Source of the DNA: Uloborus plumipes
Lineage: Eukaryota > Arthropoda > Arachnida > Araneae > Uloboridae
Direction: 5' to 3'
Assembly (NCBI GenBank): GCA_038373865.1
Contig: JAXGGA010000034.1
Span: forward strand, 362,637-426,636
DNA: 64,000 nt
Shown piece after piece: positions 1 to 10,060 of this stretch (its first letter is position 1; every line of letters begins with the position of its first letter). Position numbers and translations under genes: made by a program. The notes under the pieces were generated by a model. The model worked only from the letters and a program-made list of their open reading frames with translations. It was not told where the DNA came from and did not search any database.

Positions 1-430
1 GGTTACGTTAGTCACGTTACGTTAGTTATACTCCATCTTGAGTAAAAGTGACACTTAAGACTAAAAAAAATTAAGATTTAATAAATGTGTTTTATGTTTT
101 TAAAAGCCAACTTTACACAGTTTTCAATATATCATTTAATTTTTAACACTTGCTTAACTTTGAGAAATTTTTGCCTCACAACATGAGCATTCATTTTCAG
201 AGTTGCAAAAATGTTACGTTAGTCACACTGCTACTTTGGAAGAAAAAGTATCTACTGTCAGTAATTTTGTTTTAAATTCTTAGCAGAAATGATACATAGA
301 TACCATGTACATTGTAAATCCACCAGCATAACTAAAAAATATTTTTTATCCTTTAAGTTACAAGTAAACACAGTTACAAAATCAGCTCTGAATGTTACGT
401 TAGTCACTATGGAATGACTCTAAATACTAT
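1..430. repeat. Element fragment with recurring TTACGTTAGTCAC motif
   Basis: The 13-base motif TTACGTTAGTCAC occurs at 3-15, 214-226 and 395-407 in the same orientation, with a near copy at 17-28. Apart from these, the stretch is plain AT-rich DNA with no credible reading frame. The motif resembles the TAACGTGAGTCAC motif that recurs in the element at 35520-37185. I infer an internal or terminal piece of a related DNA transposon that extends past the left edge. Confidence 0.45.
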
Positions 431-654
431 GAGGATCTTCCAACCTTACTGAAGATTGAGTGATTAATGCACTCCACGAGAATAGCGTTATGATACGAAT
501 CAAGACCATTACTATTATGAACAAAGACATAAAGTGGAATATTCAAACATACTAATAGGGGGTTCATGGGTTCTCCCCGGAAAAATTTCTGAAAAGTGAT
601 CCCAAAAACAGTTAGACAACTTTTGGTCATGTTAGGGAGATTTGAGACTTGCCG

Positions 655-1140
655 GCCCTCATCTAATATTTTTCAGAATTTGAGGCCATAAAAACGTTAT
701 TATTGCACTCCATTTTTGCATTTGTTTGGGGGTGAGGTTTAGGAATGTTTCTATATTATCGAAAAGCGCAGTTTCATCGGTTAATCTTAGGAAAAGCACG
801 AGTCAGTAGCTCTCCCATTGTAAATTTTCGAAATTGATGTCCAAAAAACACCATCGTAGACCCTCTTTGAAAATGTTAGGAGAATGAATGGGGGTTTTGG
901 AACTTTTCAATAATGATTTTTCGATGTTGAAACTCCAAAAACGAAATGTATAACTCAGTTAATCTTAGGAAGAATGGGGTTCGATCGCTCTCAACCCAAA
1001 ATTTTTCAAAATTGATGTCTAATCAACGCAATAACATCTTTGATGATGTTAGAGACAGGCATAGGGTTCAGTTTTCAACTCTGAATTTTTTTTGCCGAAA
1101 TTAAAGATTTCAAAACTCAATTTTAAACAAATTTCCGGAT
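655..1140. repeat. Degenerate tandem repeats (family 1)
   Basis: Loosely repeated blocks of about 160 bases each contain a variant of AATTGATGT(C/T)..AAAA, followed by ATCGTAGACCCTCTTTGA and a TGTTAGG core. The same blocks recur at 3500-4060, on the far side of the Tc1 insertion. I see no gene. The divergence suggests an old satellite or the body of a decayed element. Confidence 0.5.
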
Positions 1141-1178
1141 CTGTCCTCGAACATTTTTACTTTCTTCTATATTTAATA

Positions 1179-2550
1179 CACTGCTCGACATTGAAAATGC
1201 AACACCAAGAAGGAGTGATCAGAAATTGATGAAATTTGGTAAGAAGACAGAGACAGCATGGAACAATAAGTGATATTTATTTCAAAATAAATAAGCAAAA
1301 TTTAGAGCGAGGACGGCGTCGGCACAGTAAGAAGTAGGACCACCGCGGACAGCGATGCACGAAGAAACACGTCTACGCATGGAGTCAATAAACCTGCGGA
1401 TGGTGTCCTGAGGGATGGCACTCCATTCCCTTTCAACCATTTGCCACAGTTCGTCCTCTGAACGAGGCAGTGACAGGTTCTGCAAACGGCGTCCAATCAT
1501 GTCCCACACATGTTCGATTGGTGACAAGTCAGGAGAGTATGGTGGCCAGGAAAGCATCTGTACACCTCGTAGAGCATGTTGGCTGATTCGAGTACTGTGA
1601 GGCCGGGTGTTATCCTGTTGAAAAATTGCATTTGGCAGACCCTGAAGGTAGGGGATTGCCACCGGCCGCAGTACATTATCTACATATCGTTGGGCCGTCA
1701 TAGTGCCCCGAATACGAACTAGAGGTGATACGGAATTGTATGCAATAGCGCCCCAAACCATTATGCCACGTTGTCGCGCTGTGGGGCGTTCCACAGTTAC
1801 TGCCGGATTCGATCTTTCTCCACGTCGACGCCACACACGTATGCGATGACTATCGCTGGACAAACAGAAGCGGGATTCATCTGAGAACACTACGGTTTGC
1901 CATTCTGTCATCCACGTCGCTCTGGTCCGGCACCATTCCAAACGTTGGAGTCTGTGCTGTGAGGTCAATGGCAGTCTTCTTAGCGGGCGCCGTGATTGCA
2001 GGCCACGTGCAACCAGTCGACGGGAAATGGTTCTGGTCGACACAGGAACATCCAGGGTACCTTGCACGTGCTGAAGAATCGACGTACAAGTGACTTGCGG
2101 GTCCGCCACAGCTTGTCGATGAATCCGTCGATCCAAGCGGTCTGACGTCACTCTGGCTGCACCTGCACCCCTCAATGTGGCTACATTTCCTCTTTCCAAC
2201 CATCTCCGACACAGCCGATGCACAGTGCTTGCATCCATGTGGGTATCAGCTGCAATTTGACGTATGAACCAACCTCCCCTTCTCAGTCCGATCACCATAC
2301 CCCTTGTAAAGTCGTCTATATGCTGGAAGTGTCTTCGTTGAGGACGGCGTGGCATTTCCTCCTATCACACGTATCCTTCGAGACAAAAACCAAATTTCTC
2401 CGATAATTAGTCTGGCAGAAAAGCCAACATGAACATAGCTCACTTTTCAACTTCATTCTCTTATATCTTACTTCACGTGCGTCTACCGTAAAATTTGCAT
2501 GAATTTCTGACCACTCCTTCTTGGTGTTGCATTTTCAATGTCGAGCAGTG
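1179..2550 (-). mobile_element. Complete Tc1-like transposon
   Basis: Both ends carry the inverted repeat beginning CACTGCTCGACATTGAAAAT. It continues with near identity for about 60 bases (1179 to about 1240, and about 2490 to 2550). TA dinucleotides flank it at 1177-1178 and 2551-2552, the standard Tc1/mariner target duplication. One uninterrupted transposase gene lies inside on the minus strand. Its 1372-bp length, intact ends and intact gene suggest a recent insertion that could still be mobile. An unusual 14-bp inverted repeat lies just outside the TA on both sides (1158-1171 and 2553-2566). Confidence 0.95.
1282..2355 (-). CDS. Tc1/mariner-family transposase, intact (357 aa)
   Basis: This enzyme cuts and re-inserts the surrounding element by binding its terminal repeats and cleaving through a metal-dependent DDE active site in the nucleus. 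Residues about 10-55 and 66-115 form the two helix-turn-helix DNA-binding halves expected of the family. The catalytic triad is visible as D159 (in FSDESRF), D248 (in QQDNTRPH) and E281 (in PDLSPIEHVW). I count 32 residues between the second D and the E, where classic Tc1 has 34. The length is normal for the family (about 340-360 aa). The start Met lies about 195 bases inside the right end, and the first stop is about 100 bases inside the left end, so the gene fills the element. There are no frameshifts or internal stops. The GC content is well above that of the surroundings, consistent with a recent arrival. Confidence 0.95.
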   Translation of the reverse strand: MPRRPQRRHFQHIDDFTRGMVIGLRRGGWFIRQIAADTHMDASTVHRLCRRWLERGNVATLRGAGAARVTSDRLDRRIHRQAVADPQVTCTSILQHVQGTLDVPVSTRTISRRLVARGLQSRRPLRRLPLTSQHRLQRLEWCRTRATWMTEWQTVVFSDESRFCLSSDSHRIRVWRRRGERSNPAVTVERPTARQRGIMVWGAIAYNSVSPLVRIRGTMTAQRYVDNVLRPVAIPYLQGLPNAIFQQDNTRPHSTRISQHALRGVQMLSWPPYSPDLSPIEHVWDMIGRRLQNLSLPRSEDELWQMVEREWSAIPQDTIRRFIDSMRRRVSSCIAVRGGPTSYCADAVLALNFAYLF

Positions 2551-2659
2551 TATATAGAAGAAAGTATTGGAATCGTGAAAATTTTCGAATGTCGAATTTT
2601 GAGGGATTTGCACGTTTTGAGGTGCGCTGAGTCCATTTCGATCATTTTTGGAAAATGTC

Positions 2660-2685
2660 TGTGTGTGTGTGTGTGTGTGTGTGTG
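2660..2685. repeat. (TG)n microsatellite
   Basis: An uninterrupted run of 13 TG dinucleotides just outside the Tc1 element. Confidence 0.9.
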
Positions 2686-2739
2686 ACCAGTTTTTGTGGC
2701 CGCACTAGAGCAAAAACTACTGCATGAAATCGAACAAAA

Positions 2740-3225
2740 ATTTTTTCACATATGTACTACCATGTGAACTGGTGCACCTGAGTTTTTTAGTGAATTCCTC
2801 CAAAGGAGGTGGAGCAATCGCACGTGTTCTGCTCGTGGGTGATTACTATATCTCAGGAAGAAACCGGCGGAATCAAACGAAAATTGATCCATAGGTCCTA
2901 TTGAGTACAGGTGCTGATTCAATTTGTGTGTCAATATCCCAAAGGGGGTGGAGCAATCGAGCGTTCTTCTTATTTAATGGAACTGCTATATCTCGAGAAG
3001 TAATGAACGAAATCAAACAAAAATCGGTACTCAAGTACACGTTAAGGAGTATAAGAGCTGGGGGTCGTGCAGTCAAAAGTGCTTATTTTGTCATTGCATC
3101 TGCTATATCTCGAGAAATATTGCTGGGATTTGAATGAAATTTGGAATAACACTAACCCAAATTTTGGGACCAATCGCCCCAGGGGGAGGGTGGGGTGATT
3201 TTTAGTCAACAATGCGAAAAATAAA
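2740..3225. repeat. Degenerate tandem repeats (family 2)
   Basis: Three diverged units of about 130-150 bases share a GGTGGAGCAATCG core, a TGCTATATCTCGAGAAG core and a GAAATCAAACAAAAATCGG core. A related stretch (AAAGGGGGTGGAGTAAC) appears near 60180. No coding sequence is evident. Confidence 0.5.
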
Positions 3226-3499
3226 TTCATTAAAAAATCGTTTTCACCCTATTTAATTATCAAAACAGCTGAAAACTTTCAATGATTTGAAATTTTTAAC
3301 TGTTGCCAATTTCTTTTTACTAACAAATAAAATGTTTGCAATTAATTTAAACAAGGCTTATGCAATGATTTCCAATTTCGCTCATTGATTATGCCTTCGT
3401 ACTGGTATTACGATAATTGGGAAATTGAAGCTGTCTCCAACTATTTGGGCGAGTAATTTATTTTGTAATCGGAACACATAAGATAGATAGGTATAGAAG

Positions 3500-4060
3500 A
3501 AAGTTTGACGGCCACTACAGCTGGTTTGAAATTGAAGTTTTAAAAATGCCATTGTAGACCATCTTTGATGACGTTATGGGAATGGAGATAATGTGAAATT
3601 TTCCACGGGATATTTTCCCCGAAACTGAGCTTAGAGAAATGCGGTTCGATTGTTGTCAATGTTAAGAGTTCGGAGGCCTTCCTCAGGAAAGTTTTCAAAA
3701 TTTGAAGTCTTAAAAATGTGGTTATAGTCCATTTATCGGTAGCCTTAGCGATAGGATTCATGTACTCTGCACCAGCAGCTTTTCGTAATTAAAGTGCTAG
3801 AAACGAAATTTAAGAACTTTTATCATTATTATTTAGTGTTAGGAGGGGGGCTTTTTTTATTTTTTTGAAATTAAAGTTTTAAAAACAAAACTGTAGGCCA
3901 TATTCGATAATGGGGCTCGATTTTCACTTCCGGAAATTTTTAGAAATTCATGTTCCAAAAACCAATTATTAGACGATTTTCAATGAGGACATTCAGACTT
4001 TCTCCCGGAATTTTTCAAGAATTGAAGCTCTAAAACTATAATTCCTTTCTAACTTTAACG
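3500..4060. repeat. Degenerate tandem repeats (family 1, second block)
   Basis: Blocks with a GAAGTTTTAAAAATGCC core and ATTGTAGACCATCTTTGATG match the repeats at 655-1140. I see no gene. Confidence 0.5.
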
Positions 4061-5270
4061 CCGAAAAAAAGAGAGAAATTAGGTTCGGATACCCCCTTCC
4101 TCCCATTTTTTTAGCTACTTTTTTTAAATATTTTTATTCCAAATCAAAATGGAGAAAATAGGAAAAGATTTTTCAGTTAGCTATTTTGGTTTTCTGTGCT
4201 GAAATTTTTAATTACCTTCCAGTGCCTTCATTGATTAGAAGTACAGAAGTTTGACTTTAGTGCAAGTTTTTTTTTTTTTTTTGACTAATTTGTTTATTTT
4301 GCATACCCTTCGGTCATTTTTTTCTGATTTTTTTTTCCTCTCTCTCTTTCATACTTCTTTTTATTTTAATACCATTTTAAATTCTTTAAAATCTGTTTTA
4401 ACTTTTTATCTGTTTTCTTGTTTCTCGAGCATATTTCTCAGAAAATCAGTGGCGGGCTTATCATGTCGCAATTGCCCCCCTCCCCCCCCCCCGACCATAG
4501 GGGCTTTCATGAAATAGATTCAAAAAATTTGCATGAAAAATGTTTTATGGAATTCTGTTTTTGACAGAAAGGAGCTTTAAAAATGTCATTATGACGATCT
4601 TTCAAACCTGTAATTCGCCACTGCGAAACATCATGATTTTCCATGACAAATCCTCGAAATTAATTTTTTTTTTTGATAATGAGACGCTCTGTGATTTGAA
4701 GTTCCATGCTTTGCTGAGGTCCTATTCTTGTGCCTCATGCGTCTGTACATTGTACAATGAATGATTTAATTGAAAATAATGCCTTGGTTTCTTGGAAATT
4801 GTAGACGAGGGTATGTAAGACAAGGTATATGCTATACGTGTGCATATTTGTTATTTCAATTGGATTCAAAGCGTAGTATACATTGAGTCATTAATGACTT
4901 GAATCTTTTCTGACACCGTGAAAAAATTTAAAATGTCGTTGATGCTTAAGGCCTTCAAGTCCAGTTTTGTCATAGGGGGAGCTTAAGCCCCCAAAGCCCC
5001 CTCCTGGGTGCGCGCCTGGCTCCTTCTATGCATTTAAGAAATCACTTAAATAATTTAAGAGTACCTCAAAAGTTTTTGGTTTACAGCCTATTGATTTTTT
5101 TGGTGGGGGGGGGGGGTGTATTGTCATGATTAATTAATTTTGTTACTTCAGCTAACTTCAATTCATCTTTTGATTGTAGGTTAATGTTTCAGGTTTATCT
5201 AATTTTTACAGAAATATGTAGCATACAATCAGGTTATTTTGAAAAACCTGATGAATACCCTGAAACCCTT
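4061..5270. other. AT-rich DNA without a recognisable gene
   Basis: This stretch holds long T tracts, an 11-base C run at 4482-4492 and a 12-base G run at 5105-5116. Around 4970-5030 there is a short GC-rich patch (CCCCCTCCTGGGTGCGCGCC) resembling a decayed TE terminus. No motif-bearing frame was found. Confidence 0.6.
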
Positions 5271-5393
5271 ATATGAATTATTTTCATGGTACTAACCAAA
5301 CTTCCCTTTTACTAATATTCTTTTTAATGCATATAGTAAACTGAAATTTTCTCTCCACTAGATTTTATCCATGGTTTTACATATATTTATCAA
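5271..5393. repeat. 123-bp direct repeat, copy 1
   Basis: It begins ATATGAATTATTTTCATGG and is almost identical to 6955-7078. The two copies lie about 1.7 kb apart in the same orientation and bracket a piggyBac-like MITE. Confidence 0.85.
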
Positions 5394-5921
5394 TGGGAGG
5401 GGGGAGAGTAAATAGCTCAAAATTTTTAATTTTTACAGAGAAGAGTTTTGTCAGAGGTTGAATGTAAATTATTTTCTTAACCATAGGCTAAAATACTTGA
5501 TTTGTCTGAAAGGCGGATTTTTTTTATAAGTAAAATTTGAAGAATACTACAATACTATGCTTTGAGAGCAAACAGTAGGTGCAATCTTAAGTTCTATCTT
5601 TAAAATTCGTGAATTAGACATATTTTTGTTGAATTTTTTTGTGTCGTCCTTCTGGAAACTTTTTTAGTGCATTTTTAGGTATTATCCATTTTGCATGTCC
5701 TTTGCGATGAATTTTTGGATTTCATTTTTGGATTTCCTCTTTTTGCTGTCTGATCACGTTTAATCCCATATTAGTATTACTTAATTGATATCTATAAAAT
5801 TTTCATTGTTGTGAAAAAAGTTTCAAATTCAGGTTTGCAATATTATCTTAGAAAATAACTTTTTTTTCTGATTTGATTTTAATTTTTGTCGAAGTGTGAT
5901 AGCTGAAAATAATTAATTTAA

Positions 5922-6433
5922 CCCATTAATGCCTAGCGTCCCTTTTTAGGGACGGTCCAAAATAGGGTCTGAATTTCCCCAAAATGAACATTTCAATCAA
6001 ATAATAGTGTTCAATTTGTTCCTTGGTATTGTTTCAATTCGTTACTAACAGATTGCAGCACATAACCGTTGTAAAGTGTGTTCTGTAGCAGTTTTAATAT
6101 GATCTTAATCAAAAATCACATTGTTCGCAATCTCAAGAAAAAAAGCTAAGTTTTCAAAGTTATTCCCAGCCTTCCAGTTTATGTTAATTGCTGATTTTAT
6201 TTCTTCTTATAAAATGTCTTTTTAAATATTATATCGTGGGCAGAAAAAAATTTTAGTAAAAGAAGTATGTACCCTCTGGGGTCTATCGTAACTTTTCAGG
6301 GACGATTTTTCTTTCCTTAATAAAAAAATTATTTTTTACATGATATTTTTTAAATTTTTTTCCTGTCCATTAAACACTGTTTGTAACTAATATACAAAAT
6401 ATCTTTGGAAAAAAAAAGTCCGGCATTAATGGG
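5922..6433. mobile_element. piggyBac-like MITE (TTAA target)
   Basis: The ends are CCCATTAATGCC and its reverse complement GGCATTAATGGG. They are flanked by TTAA at 5918-5921 and 6434-6437, the target site typical of piggyBac elements. The interior (512 bp) has no transposase. It repeats the motif CAGGGACGATTTTT/TAGGGACGGTCC internally. It would need a transposase encoded elsewhere. Confidence 0.8.
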
Positions 6434-6954
6434 TTAAACTGTTTTATCTTTTTTTAAATTTATTATTGTACTTTAATACCTTTATTTCATCGCTCTCTCT
6501 CTTTCTACTGCTTCTATGTACAAAAAGAGAAAAAAGGTTACTGACTAGCAATACGTTTAAAATTTCTTTCTCATCAATATACTTTCAAATTTTATTGTGT
6601 TTGTTTTTTTTCCCTTTTGAGATGTAATGCACAGTCAACTCTACACTTTTTTGCAGTGAATTTGGACATTTTTGATTCAGAATTTTCTTGCATAGTCTAA
6701 AATTAAAACAGAATATCATCTTTTTCTGTAACACATTGATTGCTTGAAGTTTTAAATTACGTGAAAGTTCAACCAGAAATTTTCCAAATTGGTAAAGCTA
6801 TAGAGCAATAAATTTCCATTCTTTATAGAGCTTTTTTAAAAAAAAAAAACTTTGTTCAAGCAATATGTATAGTAAAGTATGATTAATTGGTGAAAAGATT
6901 CAAACAATGTCAAACAACATTAAAGTGAACCTGGGACACAGTGAACTTTTGTGA

Positions 6955-7078
6955 ATATGAATTATTTTCATGGTACTAACCAAACTTCCCTTTTACTAAT
7001 ATTCTTTTAAATGCATATAGTAAACTGAAATTTCCTCCCCAACTAGTTTTTATCCATGGTTTTACATATATTTATCAA
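6955..7078. repeat. 124-bp direct repeat, copy 2
   Basis: Near-identical partner of 5271-5393, differing by a few substitutions and one-base indels. This argues for a fairly recent segmental duplication or two insertions of one short element. Confidence 0.85.
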
Positions 7079-7620
7079 GATCCTAAAAGGCAGTACTTAC
7101 TTAAACCTAAAATATGCTTTTCTTCTTTCTGTGCCTTATCTAGGAATCAAATACTGTAGTGTAAAATCTTATTTTCTCACACTCCCTCCATTCCAAGGAA
7201 TCTACCAGTTGGCTATACATGCTCTACTTTTTAAACTACCAATGCGGCTTCCTCTCGGCTTTCTTCCTTCTCAACTTTCTATTTTATTCCTTGTCAAGAA
7301 TACTTCTGCTGTTTCCTTGTTCTCTACATACTCAGTCAGTTTTTATACTAAGTAATTCACAAATTAGGAAAACAGGCGTGCTACAATTTTTTGTAGCCTG
7401 AGACCAGATTATTTCATTCTAACATGAGAATGTGCCACCTATAATGATAACCCAATATATTCCCTTTCTTCAAAGTTCCTTTAAAAATGAATATCAGCAC
7501 TACAAAAAAAAAATCTGAACAATTTAATTTGAAATTAGTGTAGGAAATAGAAAAAGTCTGTCATTTTAGTATTGCATTTTAATATTATTGTATGATGCTT
7601 AAACTTTGTTTGTTTTACAG

Positions 7621-7748
7621 TATACAAACGTAGTGTGGCTGAAGATAATGACTTGTTTGTCGAGTTTGCTGGAAACAAAGTCAATGAATATAAAATCGTC
7701 AATCTTAAAGATGCTACTCCTGGGGAAAATAATTCTGAGAACTCTTAA
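7621..7748 (+). CDS. Probable 3'-terminal exon of a host gene, product unknown
   Basis: A pyrimidine-rich tract ending TTTGTTTTACAG at 7609-7620 is a good splice acceptor. The two bases after it complete a codon, followed by 41 codons and a TAA stop at 7746-7748. The peptide begins YKRSVAEDNDLFVEFAGNK and ends GENNSENS. It is acidic and hydrophilic, has balanced composition unlike the AT-driven junk frames around it, and uses ordinary codons. No start Met is expected in a last exon. The sequence after the stop looks like a long 3' UTR. I do not recognise the protein, and no upstream exon was found in the window, so the preceding intron may exceed 7 kb. A chance open frame is possible but unlikely given the acceptor and composition. 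Confidence 0.6.
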
Positions 7749-8071
7749 CTCCTTCCCATTAAACTTTTTCATTATTTGTTTATCTGCAGCAGTGTACCTG
7801 CAGATCACAAATGTGTTAAGCACCATGTATATGTTATAGCCTTGCTTTGTTTTTCAATATAAGAAAAAGTTAATGTTAAAAATATGAAATGTCTAGAGAA
7901 AAAAGCGGATATTGAAAAGACCTGACTAATTCAAAAAATGAAATAAAAAAAAAAATCTATACTTAATCAGTGTCCAGATTATATTACACTAGTCATTAGT
8001 AAGTAGAATTTTGTACAATTTCCAGGTCCATATATATTCAATTGTTAAATCATACCTTATATGTCTATGTG

Positions 8072-8075
<4 letters not shown>

Positions 8076-8119
<44 letters not shown>
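8076..8119. repeat. (TA)n microsatellite
   Basis: A long uninterrupted TA array. A shorter one lies at 8265-8287. Confidence 0.9.
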
Positions 8120-8124
<5 letters not shown>

Positions 8125-10042
8125 TGTTCCCTTGTGCTTCAATTATATGTATATTATGTGCCATTTCGTTTAATACTTATAATCAAGGTCTATTCTGTTT
8201 AAAGAGGAAAAGAAAGCTGTAAGATTTGAATTGATTGCAAAGTGTTTAAATATAAAAGTTAGCTGTATATATATATATATATATATACATATTGTTTCAA
8301 CCTGAAACTTCTTGCCATAAAAACATTTTTTTCTTATTAGTCTCTTAAATTGCATGTCTGCAAAAGTTCTGGGAATTGCACAGCTGTCCAAAATGTTCTT
8401 TCATTTTAAAAAGCTACTAATTTTAAAAGCCTATCTTATGGGAATGAGTTTTAAAAAAGAAGTCACCACTAAAATAGTTTAAATATTTGTTATTGTATTT
8501 AAGATGTGTAAAGTTATTGTGGAAGTTTTTTAACTGATGTGTCTATGTCAGTTATGTGTTCATGTATAAAACATTATGCGTGTGTGTGTGTGTGTACAGA
8601 GGCCTCACATTTGATCTTTTTCAACCTAACTCTTCTTAACTAATCCTTGATTTCTTATCTAGAAATGCATACATATTTTACATATGTGCAGTTAAGCTTT
8701 TCATTAGTGATCACTTTCTATTTCAAGAAATATCCATAAAGAAAAGCGGCTGCTCAGAGAAAAACAACATTCATTTGCTTAAACAACATAAAGTAAAATA
8801 CTAGTAAAAAGAGCTAAAAACAATTGTATATGCTTTCATTTGATAAACGAAAAAATATTTTAGCGAGAAAATTTGTAAACTGTTTGAAATATTACAACTT
8901 TTTGATCGCTTTACATGTTTCAAATGTTGGTAATATTTTTTATAATTGAATCTAAAATAAATAACTTTTTTGGCCCTTTTCTAGATTTAGATCTTTCCCT
9001 TTCCACAGAAACAAATTGAAAATATGTTGCAAGCCCTTATGTATATATTTAAAGTGCTGTAAATTCCAAAAAAAAAAATGTGTGAAACGTATCTTTTTCA
9101 TCTCGCTGAAAGATTGGCAAAGTTCCCTCCCCTTCACTTTCTGATTTATTTGTCGGAAGAATAATAAACATCTATATAATCAGATTTCAGTTATATAATA
9201 GAAAAATGTTTACTCGCTTATGAATTGAGTTTTGTATTTGAAAGATGTGGATATGAAATCTTTTAAGTAATATTGTGTAGAAATTAAGTTGCACAATAAT
9301 AGAAAATGTTTTGTTAGTGAATGGATCTTAAATTGGGATAGGGGGATGTATTTTTATCAAATGAAGCACATTTTTTGTGTTCAGGCAATCTCATACACAC
9401 ACGCACACATGTATACTAAACATATGAAAATAATATCTGTATCTGTTTTTGGTCAGCCTCAAAATGTGATCATTTTTAGTGTTAAATTGAAATAAATATT
9501 GTGAAACTTATTGTTTTGATTGAACCAATGAAGTATCCATGAAAAATTTCATTATATTGGCATACAGAAACAAATACACATTTCTGTATATAAAAACAAA
9601 AATGTTAATGTGTTTAACATTTTAGTTTATATACCTACTTACAGAAATTGAAAACTAACTAACAGACATTTGCGTCAGGAATATAATTTTACACTCATAG
9701 AATGTTTTAAATGCCTTCATTAATGTACTTTTTGAAGGTTTTTTTTTTTTTTTTTTTTTGTAGTAACAAAGTATGCTTTGTCTTTATACACCAAAATAGG
9801 TGGTTTATTTCATGCCGTTTGCTGGATAAAGAATTGTGATCTGTATATTTGGTATTGTAGCATTTAGACTACTTACTTTTTCATAGGAAGAAAATGTTTT
9901 TTCACAGTATTCTTAAATTTATGTGAATTATTTCGACCTTAAATCGATTTCTTTTGTGTGCTTCTTATGTAATTATTTCTTGTTAAGTGTTATGTGCTTA
10001 TTATTGTATATTCAAATGTTCGAGCTTTTCTTCTGTATAAGA

Positions 10043-10048
10043 AATAAA
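10043..10048 (+). terminator. Candidate distal poly(A) signal
   Basis: AATAAA is followed within about 30 bases by a GT/T-rich stretch (ATGTACTTTTTGATTTTTTT). This is the arrangement of a metazoan cleavage site and would end the UTR-like region. Confidence 0.4.
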
Positions 10049-10060
10049 TTTTTCATAATG

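Larger units (their letters stand above)
7749..10060 (+). other. UTR-like AT-rich region downstream of the terminal exon
   Basis: There is no gene here. The region is rich in TGTA words, including two exact Pumilio-type sites TGTATATA (9040-9047, 9585-9592) and three TGTATATT variants (8148, 9842, 10005). AATAAA signals occur at 7942, 9163, 9491 and 10043. The texture differs from the TE-dominated flanks: there are no inverted repeats or TE ends. I infer a long 3' UTR with alternative polyadenylation, but nothing proves that transcription extends through it. Confidence 0.4.

Noticed and set aside
1877..2212. 111-residue minus-strand frame within the Tc1 element
   Set aside because: It is an overlapping-frame shadow of the intact transposase at 1282-2355.
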